Part shown: positions 55,534 through 64,000 of the stretch, piece by piece
How the letters are laid out: each line of letters begins with the position of its first letter
How positions within the stretch are numbered: the first letter of the stretch is position 1
NCBI RefSeq assembly: GCF_000797515.1
Contig: NZ_JSBN01000016.1
Location: forward strand, 1 to 64,000
DNA: 64,000 nucleotides
Direction: 5' to 3'
From: Sphingomonas sp. Ant H11
GTDB lineage: Bacteria > Pseudomonadota > Alphaproteobacteria > Sphingomonadales > Sphingomonadaceae
The notes under the pieces: model-generated
Told to the model about the DNA's origin: nothing
The model's input: the letters and a program-made list of their open reading frames with translations, nothing else
Databases searched by the model: none
Made by a program: the position numbers and the translations under genes

Positions 55534-55732
55534 GGAGGACTACTTTGATCTCCGCCGCAGGCGGATGCGTGCGGCTGAACCCGAAGGCTCACGCTCGCGG
55601 AGAAGCCGTACGCAACCTCCTGCCAAGCGTGGACTTGTTCTAAGAGCAACGGTAATCCGCGCCCCAACGGATACAGCTGGATACCCGTCTATGCACCGCC
55701 AAATGAGACGGCGCGCACTAGCCTCCATGTGG
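55528..55732 (-). ncRNA. Retron ncRNA (msr-msd)
   Basis: Perfect 11-nt inverted repeat at the ends: CCACATGGAGG (a1, 55722-55732) and CCTCCATGTGG (a2, 55528-55538). CTA/TAG extends the stem after a one-base bulge. Between them, on the minus strand, are stable hairpins, among them CCGTCT...AGACGG, a long stem GCGTACGGCT / AGCCGCACGC, and GAGCC-TTCG-GGTTC with a UUCG-type loop. The location directly before the RT, the length of about 205 nt and closure by a1/a2 are as in known retrons. a1 lies within the last codons of the effector, and a2 contains the RT start codon. The priming G and the exact msd limits cannot be set by eye. Confidence 0.8.
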
Positions 55733-56932
55733 CCCCCCCAACTGTCTTGGATAATAGCAATCATCGCCTCGCTCGGGAACCCGGGAAACAGCCGGGTCAC
55801 CCTTCAGAGCTTCCGCCAGTTCCGCGCGCCCCGCCGCCGTGAGGCGAAGATTGGCTGAAATGTAGCCCCGTTGCGTACATTGATCGAGCAAACGGGTGCA
55901 TTCGAGAGCAGTGTAACCGGTCGTAAATGCGAGCGCTGAGCGCGTTCGGACGCCTTGGCCCAGTAAGGCGAGTAAAGCTATCCCACCGTCGCCAAGAGGA
56001 CTTGCTCGAAGTTTGACCTCGTCCACGCTTCCCGCTGGCTTGAGATCCACAAGCAGGCCGGCCGTATCGCGTGCCAGAATGTCGGGCGGAAACGCCGAGG
56101 CATGATCAGGAACGACGCTGCGGTCGGGAAATAGCGGCATCCATTTTTTATTGACGGGCGTCGGTGCCCACAGAATCGCAGGCGCATTGTTTGGGCAGCC
56201 ATGTTCGAAAACGAGCGCGGCCATCACTTTATCGAATCCTAGGCGCATCGATCGCCGTGACGTCCTGGCTCCGTAACGCCAGCAAAGAGATTGTACCTCG
56301 TCCTTGATTTCCGCCCTCCAGGGCATTTCTGGATAGGTAGGGCAATCGCGCTCAAGAACGAGGCGCGGATGCATTCTTTGCCGACAGACGCGAGCACCGC
56401 CTCGCGCAGTCGCTGAATATGCGATGGAGACGAAGTCGATCCACTTTAAACTGTGCCAAGACTTGATTGCTGAGGATCGCCAGATTGCACTGAGAAAATC
56501 TGCCGTCCTTTTTCCGGATCCGATATAATCGTCGATCACAAAAATTGAGCGGCACCGTTTCTCGCGCATGACTTCGAGCGTCGGATGATTCAGCAGCTTA
56601 TCCGAATTCACTTTCGCGAGGTTTCGAATGATAGCAGCGACGCGCGCCTCGCTTCCCAAGTCTGCTCCCCGATCGACCGCGTCCAATGCTTTGGCGCCTT
56701 CACCGCCCTTTGCAAACTTAAACAAGTCCAGTTCATCATCACATTCCCGTGTCGCATAAAGGGCGACGGAGCCGTCAACCTTCTCGGCCTCAGCAACGAT
56801 TTGCGCGGTAATGGCACGTTCAAAGGCATTATGAGAGACGAGCGTCAGTGCGCTTAGAAGACGCTTTGCTGTCTCGACATCTGCGGGTTCGAACTGCGCG
56901 AGCCATTGCCGCCCAAGCTCGCTATTCGCCAA
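55718..56932 (-). CDS. Retron effector: PRTase-like plus winged helix
   Basis: 404 residues from TTG 56932; no ATG or GTG lies between the integrase stop and the start of conservation (ELGRQWLAQFEPADVETAKR). The phosphoribosyltransferase-like domain has GADLGSEARVAAIIRNLAKV and the PRPP-loop-like FVIDDYIGSGKRTADFL (about 128-144), then GCPNNAPAILW. The C-terminal winged helix (about 312-395) reads GGIALLALLGQG to TAAGRAELAEAL. PRTase-like proteins with a winged helix accompany the RT in type III retrons; the active toxin step is not established to my knowledge. Its stop overlaps the ncRNA a1 arm. Confidence 0.85.
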   Translation of the reverse strand: MANSELGRQWLAQFEPADVETAKRLLSALTLVSHNAFERAITAQIVAEAEKVDGSVALYATRECDDELDLFKFAKGGEGAKALDAVDRGADLGSEARVAAIIRNLAKVNSDKLLNHPTLEVMREKRCRSIFVIDDYIGSGKRTADFLSAIWRSSAIKSWHSLKWIDFVSIAYSATARGGARVCRQRMHPRLVLERDCPTYPEMPWRAEIKDEVQSLCWRYGARTSRRSMRLGFDKVMAALVFEHGCPNNAPAILWAPTPVNKKWMPLFPDRSVVPDHASAFPPDILARDTAGLLVDLKPAGSVDEVKLRASPLGDGGIALLALLGQGVRTRSALAFTTGYTALECTRLLDQCTQRGYISANLRLTAAGRAELAEALKGDPAVSRVPERGDDCYYPRQLGGPHGG

Positions 56933-56978
56933 TAGCGCCGTGGGATCGTCGGGGTCGGCCCCTGCCGATGGGACAACC

Positions 56979-58267
56979 TTAGGCAACGACTTTGGGCCCT
57001 GAAGCGGCGGATTCGGACACGTCGAGGACGACGATGTCGATCGTCCCAAAGGCCGCTGCCCTGGATTTGCTATCCTGTTTGCGCAGGTCGTCGAGGTAAT
57101 CCGACCACCATTGGGCCATCTCCACGCGTTCTTTCCAGTGGGCCCCGCGATGATAAGCCGCGCGCACCTTGTCGCTATCACCATGCGCAAGGGCGCGCTC
57201 GATGGCGTCGGACGACCACTTTCCGGACTCGTTGAGGAGGGTACTTGCCATCGCGCGAAATCCATGACCGGTCATTTCGTCGCTGGTATAGCCCAGCCGT
57301 CGCAGTCCCGCATTCAGAGTATTCTCGCTCATCGGCCGCGCCCGGCTGCGGACCGAGGGAAAGGCATAACCCGAAGGCCCTGTGATCCCTTGCAGATATT
57401 TAAAGAGTTCGACTGCCTGCCGCGACAGTGGGACATGGTGGGCTTTTCGCATCTTCATCTTCTCGGCAGGGATAATCCACAGGCCAGCTTCCAGATCGAA
57501 CTCGCTCCATTCCGCGTGGCGTAGCTCACCGGGGCGGACGAAGACGTGCGGCGCGATCTGCAACGCATTCTTGGTGATGCCGAAGCCCTCATAGCCATCG
57601 ATGCGCGCAGCAGTGCGCCGACCCGTTTCGGCTCTATGATGGCGCCGTAGTGCGTGACCTTGGGCGCCGCCAGCGCCCCACGCAGATCACGCGTCGGGTC
57701 TGACGCCAGACGCGCCGTCGCGACGGCGTATCGGAAGACCGCGCCCGCCAGTTGCAGCGTGCGCCGGGCGCTCTCCAGATTGCCCTTGCGCTCGATCCGG
57801 CGAATGGCGGCGAGCGCGTCAGCAGGTTCGATGTCGGTGATCGCGAGCCGTCCGATCGAGCTCTCCAACAGGCTCAACAAATATTCGCTGCGGGCAGCGG
57901 TCGCTGGTGCCCAGGGCTTGTGCCCGTCGCGCTTGCGCTTGTCGCAATATTCGGCGGCGACGATTGAGAAGGTGCACGCGGCGAGGGTTTGCGCGCGCAG
58001 CCTCTCCCTCTGTTTCTCGCGCGAGGGGTCCTTGCCGGTGACAAGTTGCTCACGCGCCGCATCGCGTCGCTTCCGGGCTTCGCTGAGGCTGATTTCCGGA
58101 TAGGGTCCGATGCTCAGCTTTCGCTCGCTGCCGTTGATCCGGTATTTCTGCCGCCACAGCTTCCCGCCGCTCGGCTGAACCTGCAGATAGAGCCCGCCGC
58201 CATCCGCCAGCTTGTAAGGCTTCTCGCGCGGCTTTGCCTTGCGGATCGCCATGTCACTCAGTGCCAT
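56979..58267 (-). CDS. int: P4-type tyrosine integrase (frameshifted in this sequence)
   Basis: Start ATG 58267 (MALSDMAIRKAKPREKPYKL, the arm-binding domain with ADGGGLYLQV). The catalytic tyrosine recombinase domain has Arg in VRPGELRHAEW, HGFRAMAST and the C-terminal HGDSDKVRAAYHRG with Tyr. The frame breaks near 57606: GALLRA must continue as IDGYEGFGITKNALQIAPHV, which needs one G more on the plus strand (GATGCGC to GATGGCGC), giving 429 residues. It lies 198 bp from tRNA-Gly, oriented away from it, as in tRNA-integrated islands. It probably integrated the DNA to its left. Confidence 0.88.
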
Positions 58268-58464
58268 ATTCTCCGGGTCTCCTGACACGAGGCCCCCACT
58301 TTGGGGGCCTCCCACATTGACCAGCTCGGTTGAGGCCCCCGAAAGGCCCCCAATCTGCCCGGCTACGCATGGATGCGCGCAACCTTCACTGGCCCGATGG
58401 AGAGAAAATACCGCGGATTTCAGCGGGTTGCAAAGCCCCGCATGGACGTCGGTGGATGGTAGGA

Positions 58465-58538
58465 TGGAGCGGGTGAAGGGAATCGAACCCTCGTCGTAAG
58501 CTTGGGAAGCTTCTGCTCTACCATTGAGCTACACCCGC
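58465..58538 (-). tRNA. tRNA-Gly(CCC) with encoded CCA
   Basis: The minus strand gives acceptor stem GCGGGTG / CACCCGC, D arm TAGCTCAATGGTAGAGCA, anticodon loop TTCCCAA (anticodon CCC, decoding GGG), T arm with GGTTCGATTCC, discriminator T and CCA at 58465-58467. 74 nt including CCA. Its 3' end faces the integrase, so it is the probable attachment site. 58268-58464 contains no gene. Confidence 0.93.
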
Positions 58539-58710
58539 AAAGCCGACGCGTTGCGTGCAAATCGAAGGGGTTATCTCCCTCGCTGCCCGCCGCGTCGTCG
58601 ATCCGGCGTCACTGGCACATTCGTGGGCGACAGGTCAACGCATTCTCGGTAATTTGCCGCCACTGCCGCTCGCCATTTCGGCACCGAATCCGGCGCAAGC
58701 TCGCCCGGTA

Positions 58711-61198
58711 TTATCCTCCACACCGCAAAACTGTATCGGCATTCATCCCGGTCGCGATCCGTGCCACGCTGATCTCCAGCGGCAATGCGGTCCGCAGAAC
58801 GAAGGGCGCAGCAACCCGGGTCATCTCGGAGGCTTTGCCGAAACATTTGAACGGAACGGCGATCGAGCGCCAGCTCCCCACCGGGAGCGCGGCGGCCGGA
58901 ATGGCAACGGTGCCGCGACACGCCCCGGCGCACGCAACCCCCAATGTCACATCCGATCCGACCGGTCGATCGACCCGCAGCGTCGTGACGAGCATCACGT
59001 CCCCATTGTTTTGCCGCCCGAGATCAAGCGGCTCCGTCGCCTGCACTGCAATCGTCTGCGGCCCGCCGCCAGCGAGGGAGACGTGCCGCGCGCCCTCTTG
59101 CACGCCATAGTCGACTGCCGTCACCTTTACGCGCCCGCCAAGCGCCTGCGCGGGCACGGGTGGCGATGCGGGTGCCGGAACCGCTACCATCGCCAATTTC
59201 CAGGGAAAAGCCCGGCGTTGCCCGCCCGGCTGTAAAATAGACGCCATCGGTCCCGGCGTCGGCGACACCGGGGTCCTCCGGCAAAGCCCTCCAAGGCATC
59301 GCGGCCTCTCGTCCGGTCAGGCCGTAACCGAAGGGAAACAACGGGGCATCGCCAGACTTTGCGGTCATCGGCCAGGCGGCGGGCAATTTGCCGGTGAACG
59401 GCGCGGCGGCGGTTTTGGCGGCAAACAACCGGTCGGCCACCCCCGCCCCTTCGGTGCCGGGCAACCATGCGACGACGAACGCGTCGGCGACGTTCAGTTC
59501 TGGGTTTACGAACAGCGGTCGCCCGGTCAGCATCACCGCCACGACCGGGATCCCCTGCGCCTTCAAACGGCGCATGGTCTCCAGTGGCCCGCGCAGGTCG
59601 GCGCGCAACTGCAGCGATTTGATGTCGCCCTGGAACTCGGCATAGGGCGTTTCGCCAAACACGACGATCGCGGCATCGGGCCGCGTCTTGAACGTGCCGT
59701 CGGGCGCGAATTCGGCATGGCCACCGCCTGCCTTGACCGCGTTTTCGATGCCGGCCCAAAGACTGGTCGCACCGGGGAATTTTCTATTGTCGAGCCCGGT
59801 GCCCTGCCAGGTGATGGTCCAGCCGCCCGATTGCCGCGCGATATCGTCGGCACCATCGCCTGCGACCAGGACGTTGGCCTGTGGCTTCAGCGGCAGGACA
59901 CCGTTGTTCTTGAGCAGCACCAGCGACTTGCCCACCGCCTCGCGCGCAATCGCGCGGTGCGCCGCCGCGCCAAGCACGCTCCAGTCGCCCGCAAGCGGAC
60001 GCGTTGAGGGCTTGCCGACCTCGAACAGGCCGAGCCGGAACTTCACGCGCAGAATGCGCGCGACCGCATCGTCGAGCCGCGTCATCGGCACGGTGCCGTC
60101 CTTCACTTGCGCGAGCAACGAGGCGTAAAGCGGACGCCAGCTATCGGGGGCCATATACATGTCGACGCCCGCGTTGATCGCCTGCGGGCAGCTTTCGTTG
60201 CTGCACCCGGCAATCTGGCCATGCGCGTTCCAGTCGGTGACGACGAACCCGCCGAAATGCATCCGGCCCTTCAACACGTCGGTGACCAGCCCCTTGCTGC
60301 CCGCGATCTTTTGTCCCTGCCAGCTTGAAAAGCTGGTCATCACGGTGGCGACCCCGGCCCCAATGGCGGGGAGATACGGCTTGCCGTGAATGTCGCGCAG
60401 ATCGGTTTCACTGATCTTGGCATCGCCCTGGTCGCGTCCCTCGAAGGTGCCGCCATCGGCGAGGAAATGCTTGGTGCTCGCCAGAACGTGCGGGCCCGCC
60501 AGAATGCGGCTGCCGTCGGGCTTGCCCTGCAGGCCGACGATCATTCGTCCGACATAGCTGGCGACCAGATCGGGATTGGAGGAATAGCCCTCATAAGCCC
60601 GCCCCCAACGATAATCCTGCGGCACGGTGATGGTCGGCGCGAAGGTCCATTCCTGGCCGGTGGTGCGGATTTCGGCGGCGGTCGCGGCACCGATCCGCTC
60701 GATCAACGCAGGGTCGCGCGTCGCACCAAGCCCGATATTCTGTGGAAACAACGTCGCACCGATGATGTTGCTATGCCCGTGGACGGCATCGATGCCCCAC
60801 AGGATCGGGATACCCGATCCTCCGGCAGACCGATCGACCGAGGCATCATAAAAGGCGTCGGCCAAGGCCAGCCATTTCGGCGCGAGCGCGAAATCGTCAC
60901 CGCCAGGCCCGGAATTGCCGCCATTGAGGACCGAGCCCAGATGATAGCGACGCACGTCGTCAGGCGTGACGCTGGCAATGTCGGCCTGGATCACCTGACC
61001 GACCTTTTCCTCTACCGTCATATGCTCAAGCAGGGCCGCGATTCGCGCTTCGTCATCGCGCTTTGCCGCCACCGGCCACACGGCTTCGGGCCAGAGGGCG
61101 GGGTGCACGACGGGGGTCGCCACCTGCGCAGCGGCGGGCAGCGCACCTGCACCGGCGACAACGGAAAATGCAGCGCAAACCGCAAGCTTCGGGATCAT
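58711..61198 (-). CDS. GH3 beta-glucosidase, exported (frameshifted near 3' end)
   Basis: Signal peptide (AVCAAFSVVAGAGALPAAAQ) and GH3 N- and C-domains: GIPILWGIDAVHGHSN, LASTKHFLADGGTFEGRDQG, nucleophile Asp in GFVVTDWNAHGQIAG, GKSLVLLKNNGVLPL, FPFGYGLTG. An ExoP-like C-terminal jelly-roll domain (VTAVDYGVQEGARHVSL to VAIPAAALPVGSWRSI) lies in another frame. Removing one G from GGG 59158-59160 joins GTRIAT to VPAQALGGRVKV and yields 828 residues. It is a periplasmic exo-glucosidase that releases glucose from beta-glucans; it is grouped with a sugar transporter and LacI regulator. Confidence 0.9.
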
Positions 61199-61254
61199 GC
61201 CCCCTCCTCCAGAAAACCGGTCATCACCTGAACGGCGGATCCGTGGCGCGTTGT

Positions 61255-61268
61255 TGACAACGTTGACA
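61255..61268. promoter_or_regulatory. LacI-type operator upstream of GH3
   Basis: TGACAACGTTGACA, a near-palindrome centred on CG, within TTGTTGACAACGTTGACAAC between the transporter and GH3 genes. It shares TGAYAACGTTGACA with 63608-63621. Likely bound by the LacI-family protein encoded at 62535. Confidence 0.6.
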
Positions 61269-61276
61269 ACGCGCTG

Positions 61277-62530
61277 TCAAGGCCCGGCCGTGATCGCACG
61301 CTCTTCGACAGGCGGGAAAAAGGTAACCACCAGAACCGTGAGAAAGGCGACTGCCGCAAGGATCATGAGGATCGACCCATGCGGCGCGAACAGCGCGATC
61401 GCGATCAATTGCGGCGCGAGCGCCTGAGCCAGTTTGCGCGTGATCGTCGCCACCGCATAGACTCGCACCGCATATCCCGCAGCATGCGCCTCCTGTTCAC
61501 ACGCCGCTACCGCCCCGGGAACCAACGACCAGAACATGACCGACATCCCCTGGACCGCGATGATCGACAGCGTGATGCAAACGAGCATCGACGCCAGGCC
61601 CTGGCTGACAAAAGCCAACAAGATTGCCAGAAACAGCAGCACCGCGCCCAAACGCAAGGTGCGCGCCTGCCCGATGCGCTCAGCCAGTCGACTCCAGAGC
61701 GGTGCCGTCAACAACAGCGACAATGATGGGCTCAATGCAACGTAATAGCCGATATCGGCGGCCCCGACCTGGTCGAACAAGAACAGCAACGACTTGTTGA
61801 GCAGGGTAACAGCCAACCCGACCATCAAAATCGTGGCCATCAGCCGCCGCAACGCGGAGGATCGCAGCACCAGCGTGAACATTTCGGCGATGGTGCGACC
61901 AAGATGCAGGCGAGCGGTCGCAGGGGGGGCCACGCGCTCCCGCGTGCCCCAGCTCGTCGCCAGAAAAGCCGGCATCGCCAATCCCGCGAGAATGAGCGCG
62001 CCCAACCGAAAATCCGCGCCCCCAACCCGCCCGGTCGGAAGCAACGCGTAGGTCAGGGCCGCGATCAAGCCTCCAAGCGCTGCCCCCTGCATGCGCGCGC
62101 TGGTCAATATCATATGATCGTTCGCGTCGGGCGATATCCGTGCAGTCAGCGCGCCATAAGGAATATTTCCGACGCCATAAAAGAAGCGCAGCCCCAAATA
62201 GGTCAACAGCGCATAACCCGGCACCCATGCCGCAGGCACCGGCGGCGGTGCGAAAGCCAGGCACAATAGCAGCACCGAAAGCGGGCCTCCAACCGATACC
62301 CACGCGCGCAGCGGAACGCGCGGTGCCAACCGATCGGCCACCGCCCCGACCAGGGGATCGGTCACCCAATCGACCGCAGCGCCAGCAAGAAAAATCCCCG
62401 CAGCAACTCCCGGTGCCATGCCCAGGTCGCGAATATAGTAAAACAGAAGGTACAGTTCGATCGACTGCCACACGAAATTGAAGCCAAGGTCGCCGGCAGC
62501 ATAATACCAAGATTCCCAGCGATTTAGCAT
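61277..62530 (-). CDS. Sugar transporter, GPH/MFS family
   Basis: 417 residues with 12 hydrophobic segments. The N-terminus YYAAGDLGFNFVWQSIELYL and the loop AAVDWVTDPLVGAVADRLAP are typical of glycoside-pentoside-hexuronide cation symporters (MFS_2). It should import the glucose or short glucosides released by the GH3 enzyme. It starts four bases after the lacI-like gene stop, so the two are co-transcribed leftward. Confidence 0.88.
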   Translation of the reverse strand: MLNRWESWYYAAGDLGFNFVWQSIELYLLFYYIRDLGMAPGVAAGIFLAGAAVDWVTDPLVGAVADRLAPRVPLRAWVSVGGPLSVLLLCLAFAPPPVPAAWVPGYALLTYLGLRFFYGVGNIPYGALTARISPDANDHMILTSARMQGAALGGLIAALTYALLPTGRVGGADFRLGALILAGLAMPAFLATSWGTRERVAPPATARLHLGRTIAEMFTLVLRSSALRRLMATILMVGLAVTLLNKSLLFLFDQVGAADIGYYVALSPSLSLLLTAPLWSRLAERIGQARTLRLGAVLLFLAILLAFVSQGLASMLVCITLSIIAVQGMSVMFWSLVPGAVAACEQEAHAAGYAVRVYAVATITRKLAQALAPQLIAIALFAPHGSILMILAAVAFLTVLVVTFFPPVEERAITAGP

Positions 62531-62534
62531 TTGG

Positions 62535-63545
62535 CTAGGCGTGCGGCGGAGCAGCGGATTCGCGCACTAGGAGGGTATGGGAATGCAACACGCGGGCCAG
62601 CGGCTCGCGATCCTCGAGCTGCGCGATCACCATTTCCGTCGCCGCCACCGCCATTTCGAACACCGGCTGGCGCACCGTGGTCAGGCGCGGCCAGGTGATT
62701 CGCGACACCTCCGAATCATCGAAACCAACGACGGACAATCGCTCGGGAATCGACAGTCCAATCTCCCGTGCAGCCATCATCGCGCCCACGGCCATATCGT
62801 CATTCTGCGCCAGGATCGCAGTCGGACGGTCAGCGCGTGCGAGGATGTTGCGCCCGGCCGCAAGCCCGCTGTCGAAGGTGAACATGCCGGGCTCGATCCG
62901 GTCGAAGCGCAATTCGAGACCCGCCTGATGGAAGGCCTGCATATAGCCAAGCATGCGCGCCTCGGTCGACGGATGTGTCGGGTCGCCGCGGATGATCGCG
63001 ATTTCGCGATGCCCAAGCCCGATCACATAGGCCGCCATCTCGCGCGCAGCAGCGACGTCGTCGACCAGATTGCTGGGCGCAGCCTCAATCATGCGTGTCG
63101 GCGCGATCCGCGCGCAGCGAATACGCGCTTCCTTCAACTGACTGAGAATTAACGGATGATCCGACGCAGGCGGAGCCAGCACTACCCCATCCAGCGCAGC
63201 CGAGCGCAACAGGCCGACCACCTCGGCGGCATTTTCCTGCACCGATCGGATCGGGATCACCACCAGCCGATAGCGTTCGTTGGTGAGCCGCTCCAGCACG
63301 CCCTTTTGCAGTTCGACGACATAACTCGGGCTCGGATTTTCATAGACCAGCCCGATCATATGCGATTTGCGGCGGACCAGCGCCTGCGCAAACACATTGG
63401 GATGATAATCCAACGCATCGGCTGCGGCCCGAACCCGCTGCTTTACCGCTGCGCTGACATGCGGCTCGTCATTCAGAACCCGCGATACGGTCTTGGCCGA
63501 AACCCCTGCCAGCCGCCCCACATCAACAATCGTCGTTCGTTTCAT
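62535..63545 (-). CDS. LacI-family transcriptional regulator
   Basis: 336 residues from ATG 63545, where the helix-turn-helix begins (TTIVDVGRLAGVSAKTVSRV, then the hinge ALDYHPNVFAQALVRRKS). A periplasmic-binding-protein-like sensor domain follows (IGLVYENPSPSYVVELQKG, ILAQNDDMAVGAMMAAREIG). The frame upstream to 63572 is not conserved. It probably represses its own operon, GH3 and the divergent gene at 63929 until a glucose-type inducer appears; CG-centred operators are present nearby. Confidence 0.92.
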   Translation of the reverse strand: MKRTTIVDVGRLAGVSAKTVSRVLNDEPHVSAAVKQRVRAAADALDYHPNVFAQALVRRKSHMIGLVYENPSPSYVVELQKGVLERLTNERYRLVVIPIRSVQENAAEVVGLLRSAALDGVVLAPPASDHPLILSQLKEARIRCARIAPTRMIEAAPSNLVDDVAAAREMAAYVIGLGHREIAIIRGDPTHPSTEARMLGYMQAFHQAGLELRFDRIEPGMFTFDSGLAAGRNILARADRPTAILAQNDDMAVGAMMAAREIGLSIPERLSVVGFDDSEVSRITWPRLTTVRQPVFEMAVAATEMVIAQLEDREPLARVLHSHTLLVRESAAPPHA

Positions 63546-63928
63546 GCCACTCAAACCCAGATCCGCCCGCAATAGACCAGAACAAAACCCCGCGCGCTAG
63601 ATGCCTCTGATAACGTTGACACCATCGCAGCCGCATCGAGGAATGCCGAACCGGACTCCCACGGGCGGGCGGCACCTCCTCCCCTGCGCCCTGCCTTCGC
63701 CTCAGCACGCCGGGAAGTTGGCGAATTTCCTGTGATTTTGTGCGCCGCACCATATGATTTTTGTTTGCAAGGCTGCGCCGAGGCGATCGCCCGCAGGCCC
63801 GCAACGCGACAAAGCGCTGTTGACAACGTAAGACAATCTGGTAGCGCTCATCATGTCGAACTCGTTGGGGGCTCGGCATGGGGTTTCAGTGGCCAGATAA
63901 GGCCACGTCATTTTGGGAGGGGGGCTCA
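63546..63928. promoter_or_regulatory. Divergent regulatory region with two LacI-type operators
   Basis: 383 bp with no convincing gene. TGATAACGTTGACA lies at 63608-63621, 63 bp before the regulator start, and TGACAACGTAAGACA near 63821-63835, about 95 bp before the rightward gene. Both resemble the 61255 site, so both promoters are probably controlled by the LacI protein. GGGAGGGGGG at 63915-63924 is the ribosome-binding site of the next gene. Confidence 0.6.
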
Positions 63929-64000
63929 ATGAAGGGCTTTGGTCAAGCGTCGGCTTACGTCTGGTCGGCTTCGGTAGTAGCGCTTGCTGCGGGGCTCGCG
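63929..64000 (+). CDS. Exported protein, 3' partial (probably TonB-dependent receptor)
   Basis: ATG 63929, preceded by a strong GGAGG, starts a signal-peptide-like N-terminus (VWSASVVALAAGLA) that runs off the window end. In such sphingomonad sugar loci the gene divergent from LacI usually encodes a TonB-dependent receptor. That identity is inferred from context only. Confidence 0.6.
   Translation, partial: MKGFGQASAYVWSASVVALAAGLA

Noticed and set aside
58465..58538. Second attachment site (repeat of the tRNA-Gly 3' end) elsewhere in the window
   Set aside because: Looked for copies of the T-arm and acceptor sequence and found none; it is probably outside the window.
1..64000. CRISPR array or cas genes
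   Set aside because: No regularly spaced direct repeats and no Cas-like proteins seen.

Overview
The window looks like alphaproteobacterial, sphingomonad-type DNA (Sphingomonas, Sphingobium or Sphingopyxis kin). Grounds: high GC; a Wza/Wzc/Wzx/Wzy exopolysaccharide (EPS) locus; an alphaproteobacterial SOS box (GAAC-N7-GAAC); a RepA/ParA/ParB replicon and DUF3363-type relaxase of the kind found on sphingomonad plasmids; and a LacI-GH3-MFS sugar-use locus at the right edge. This assignment rests on gene content and remembered family features, not on a database search.

Layout. 1-0.55 kb: 3' part of a winged-helix plasmid-type protein. 0.6-2.3 kb: IS256 scrap, then the EPS priming glycosyl-1-phosphate transferase. 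2.3-9.0 kb: mobile-element pile-up, with an IS5 remnant, a complete Tn3-family transposon (2883-7906, two 38-bp ends, tnpA, tnpR, an MFS exporter), an IS3-type orfA scrap and a deleted IS407-like element. 9.0-32.4 kb: EPS/O-antigen-like cluster. It has glycosyltransferases, two Wzy/ligase candidates, Wzc kinase, Wza, a Tat-exported beta-helix protein, GDP-6-deoxyhexose genes (gmd, reductase), the CDP-3,6-dideoxyhexose set (ddhD, rfbF, rfbG, rfbH), a flippase, and a convergent operon of a split transketolase plus a short-chain reductase. I infer that this operon makes a C4-branched 3,6-dideoxy sugar. 32.4-35.7 kb: IS scrap, a small exported protein, a phosphoesterase and an M48/PDZ protease. 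35.7-46.8 kb: plasmid backbone, with parA and partner, a candidate origin, repA, a truncated invertase, IS6100, parB, a sigma-like HTH protein, an MNT-HEPN fusion, an SOS-boxed two-gene unit, relaxase and RHH/HTH regulators.

46.8-57 kb is a defence island. It holds (a) SIR2 plus a catalytically dead long Argonaute, (b) a tight operon with a STAS-like (DUF4325-type) protein, a small protein and a Cys-rich DUF4417-like protein, tail-to-tail over a GHKL ATPase, which may be an undescribed system, and (c) a retron: reverse transcriptase, PRTase-winged-helix effector, and a 205-nt ncRNA whose 11-bp a1/a2 repeat overlaps the effector stop and the RT start. A P4-type integrase sits beside tRNA-Gly(CCC) at 58.5 kb, so the DNA to its left is probably an integrated element; I found no second attachment site. 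58.7-64 kb: GH3 beta-glucosidase, GPH-family sugar transporter, LacI regulator with operator-like palindromes, and the start of a divergent exported protein.

Caution: eight genes are split by single-base indels, each explained by one base too many or too few in a short run (GG, GGG or A5/A6). This is the signature of unpolished long-read sequence, so most of these genes may be intact in the organism.
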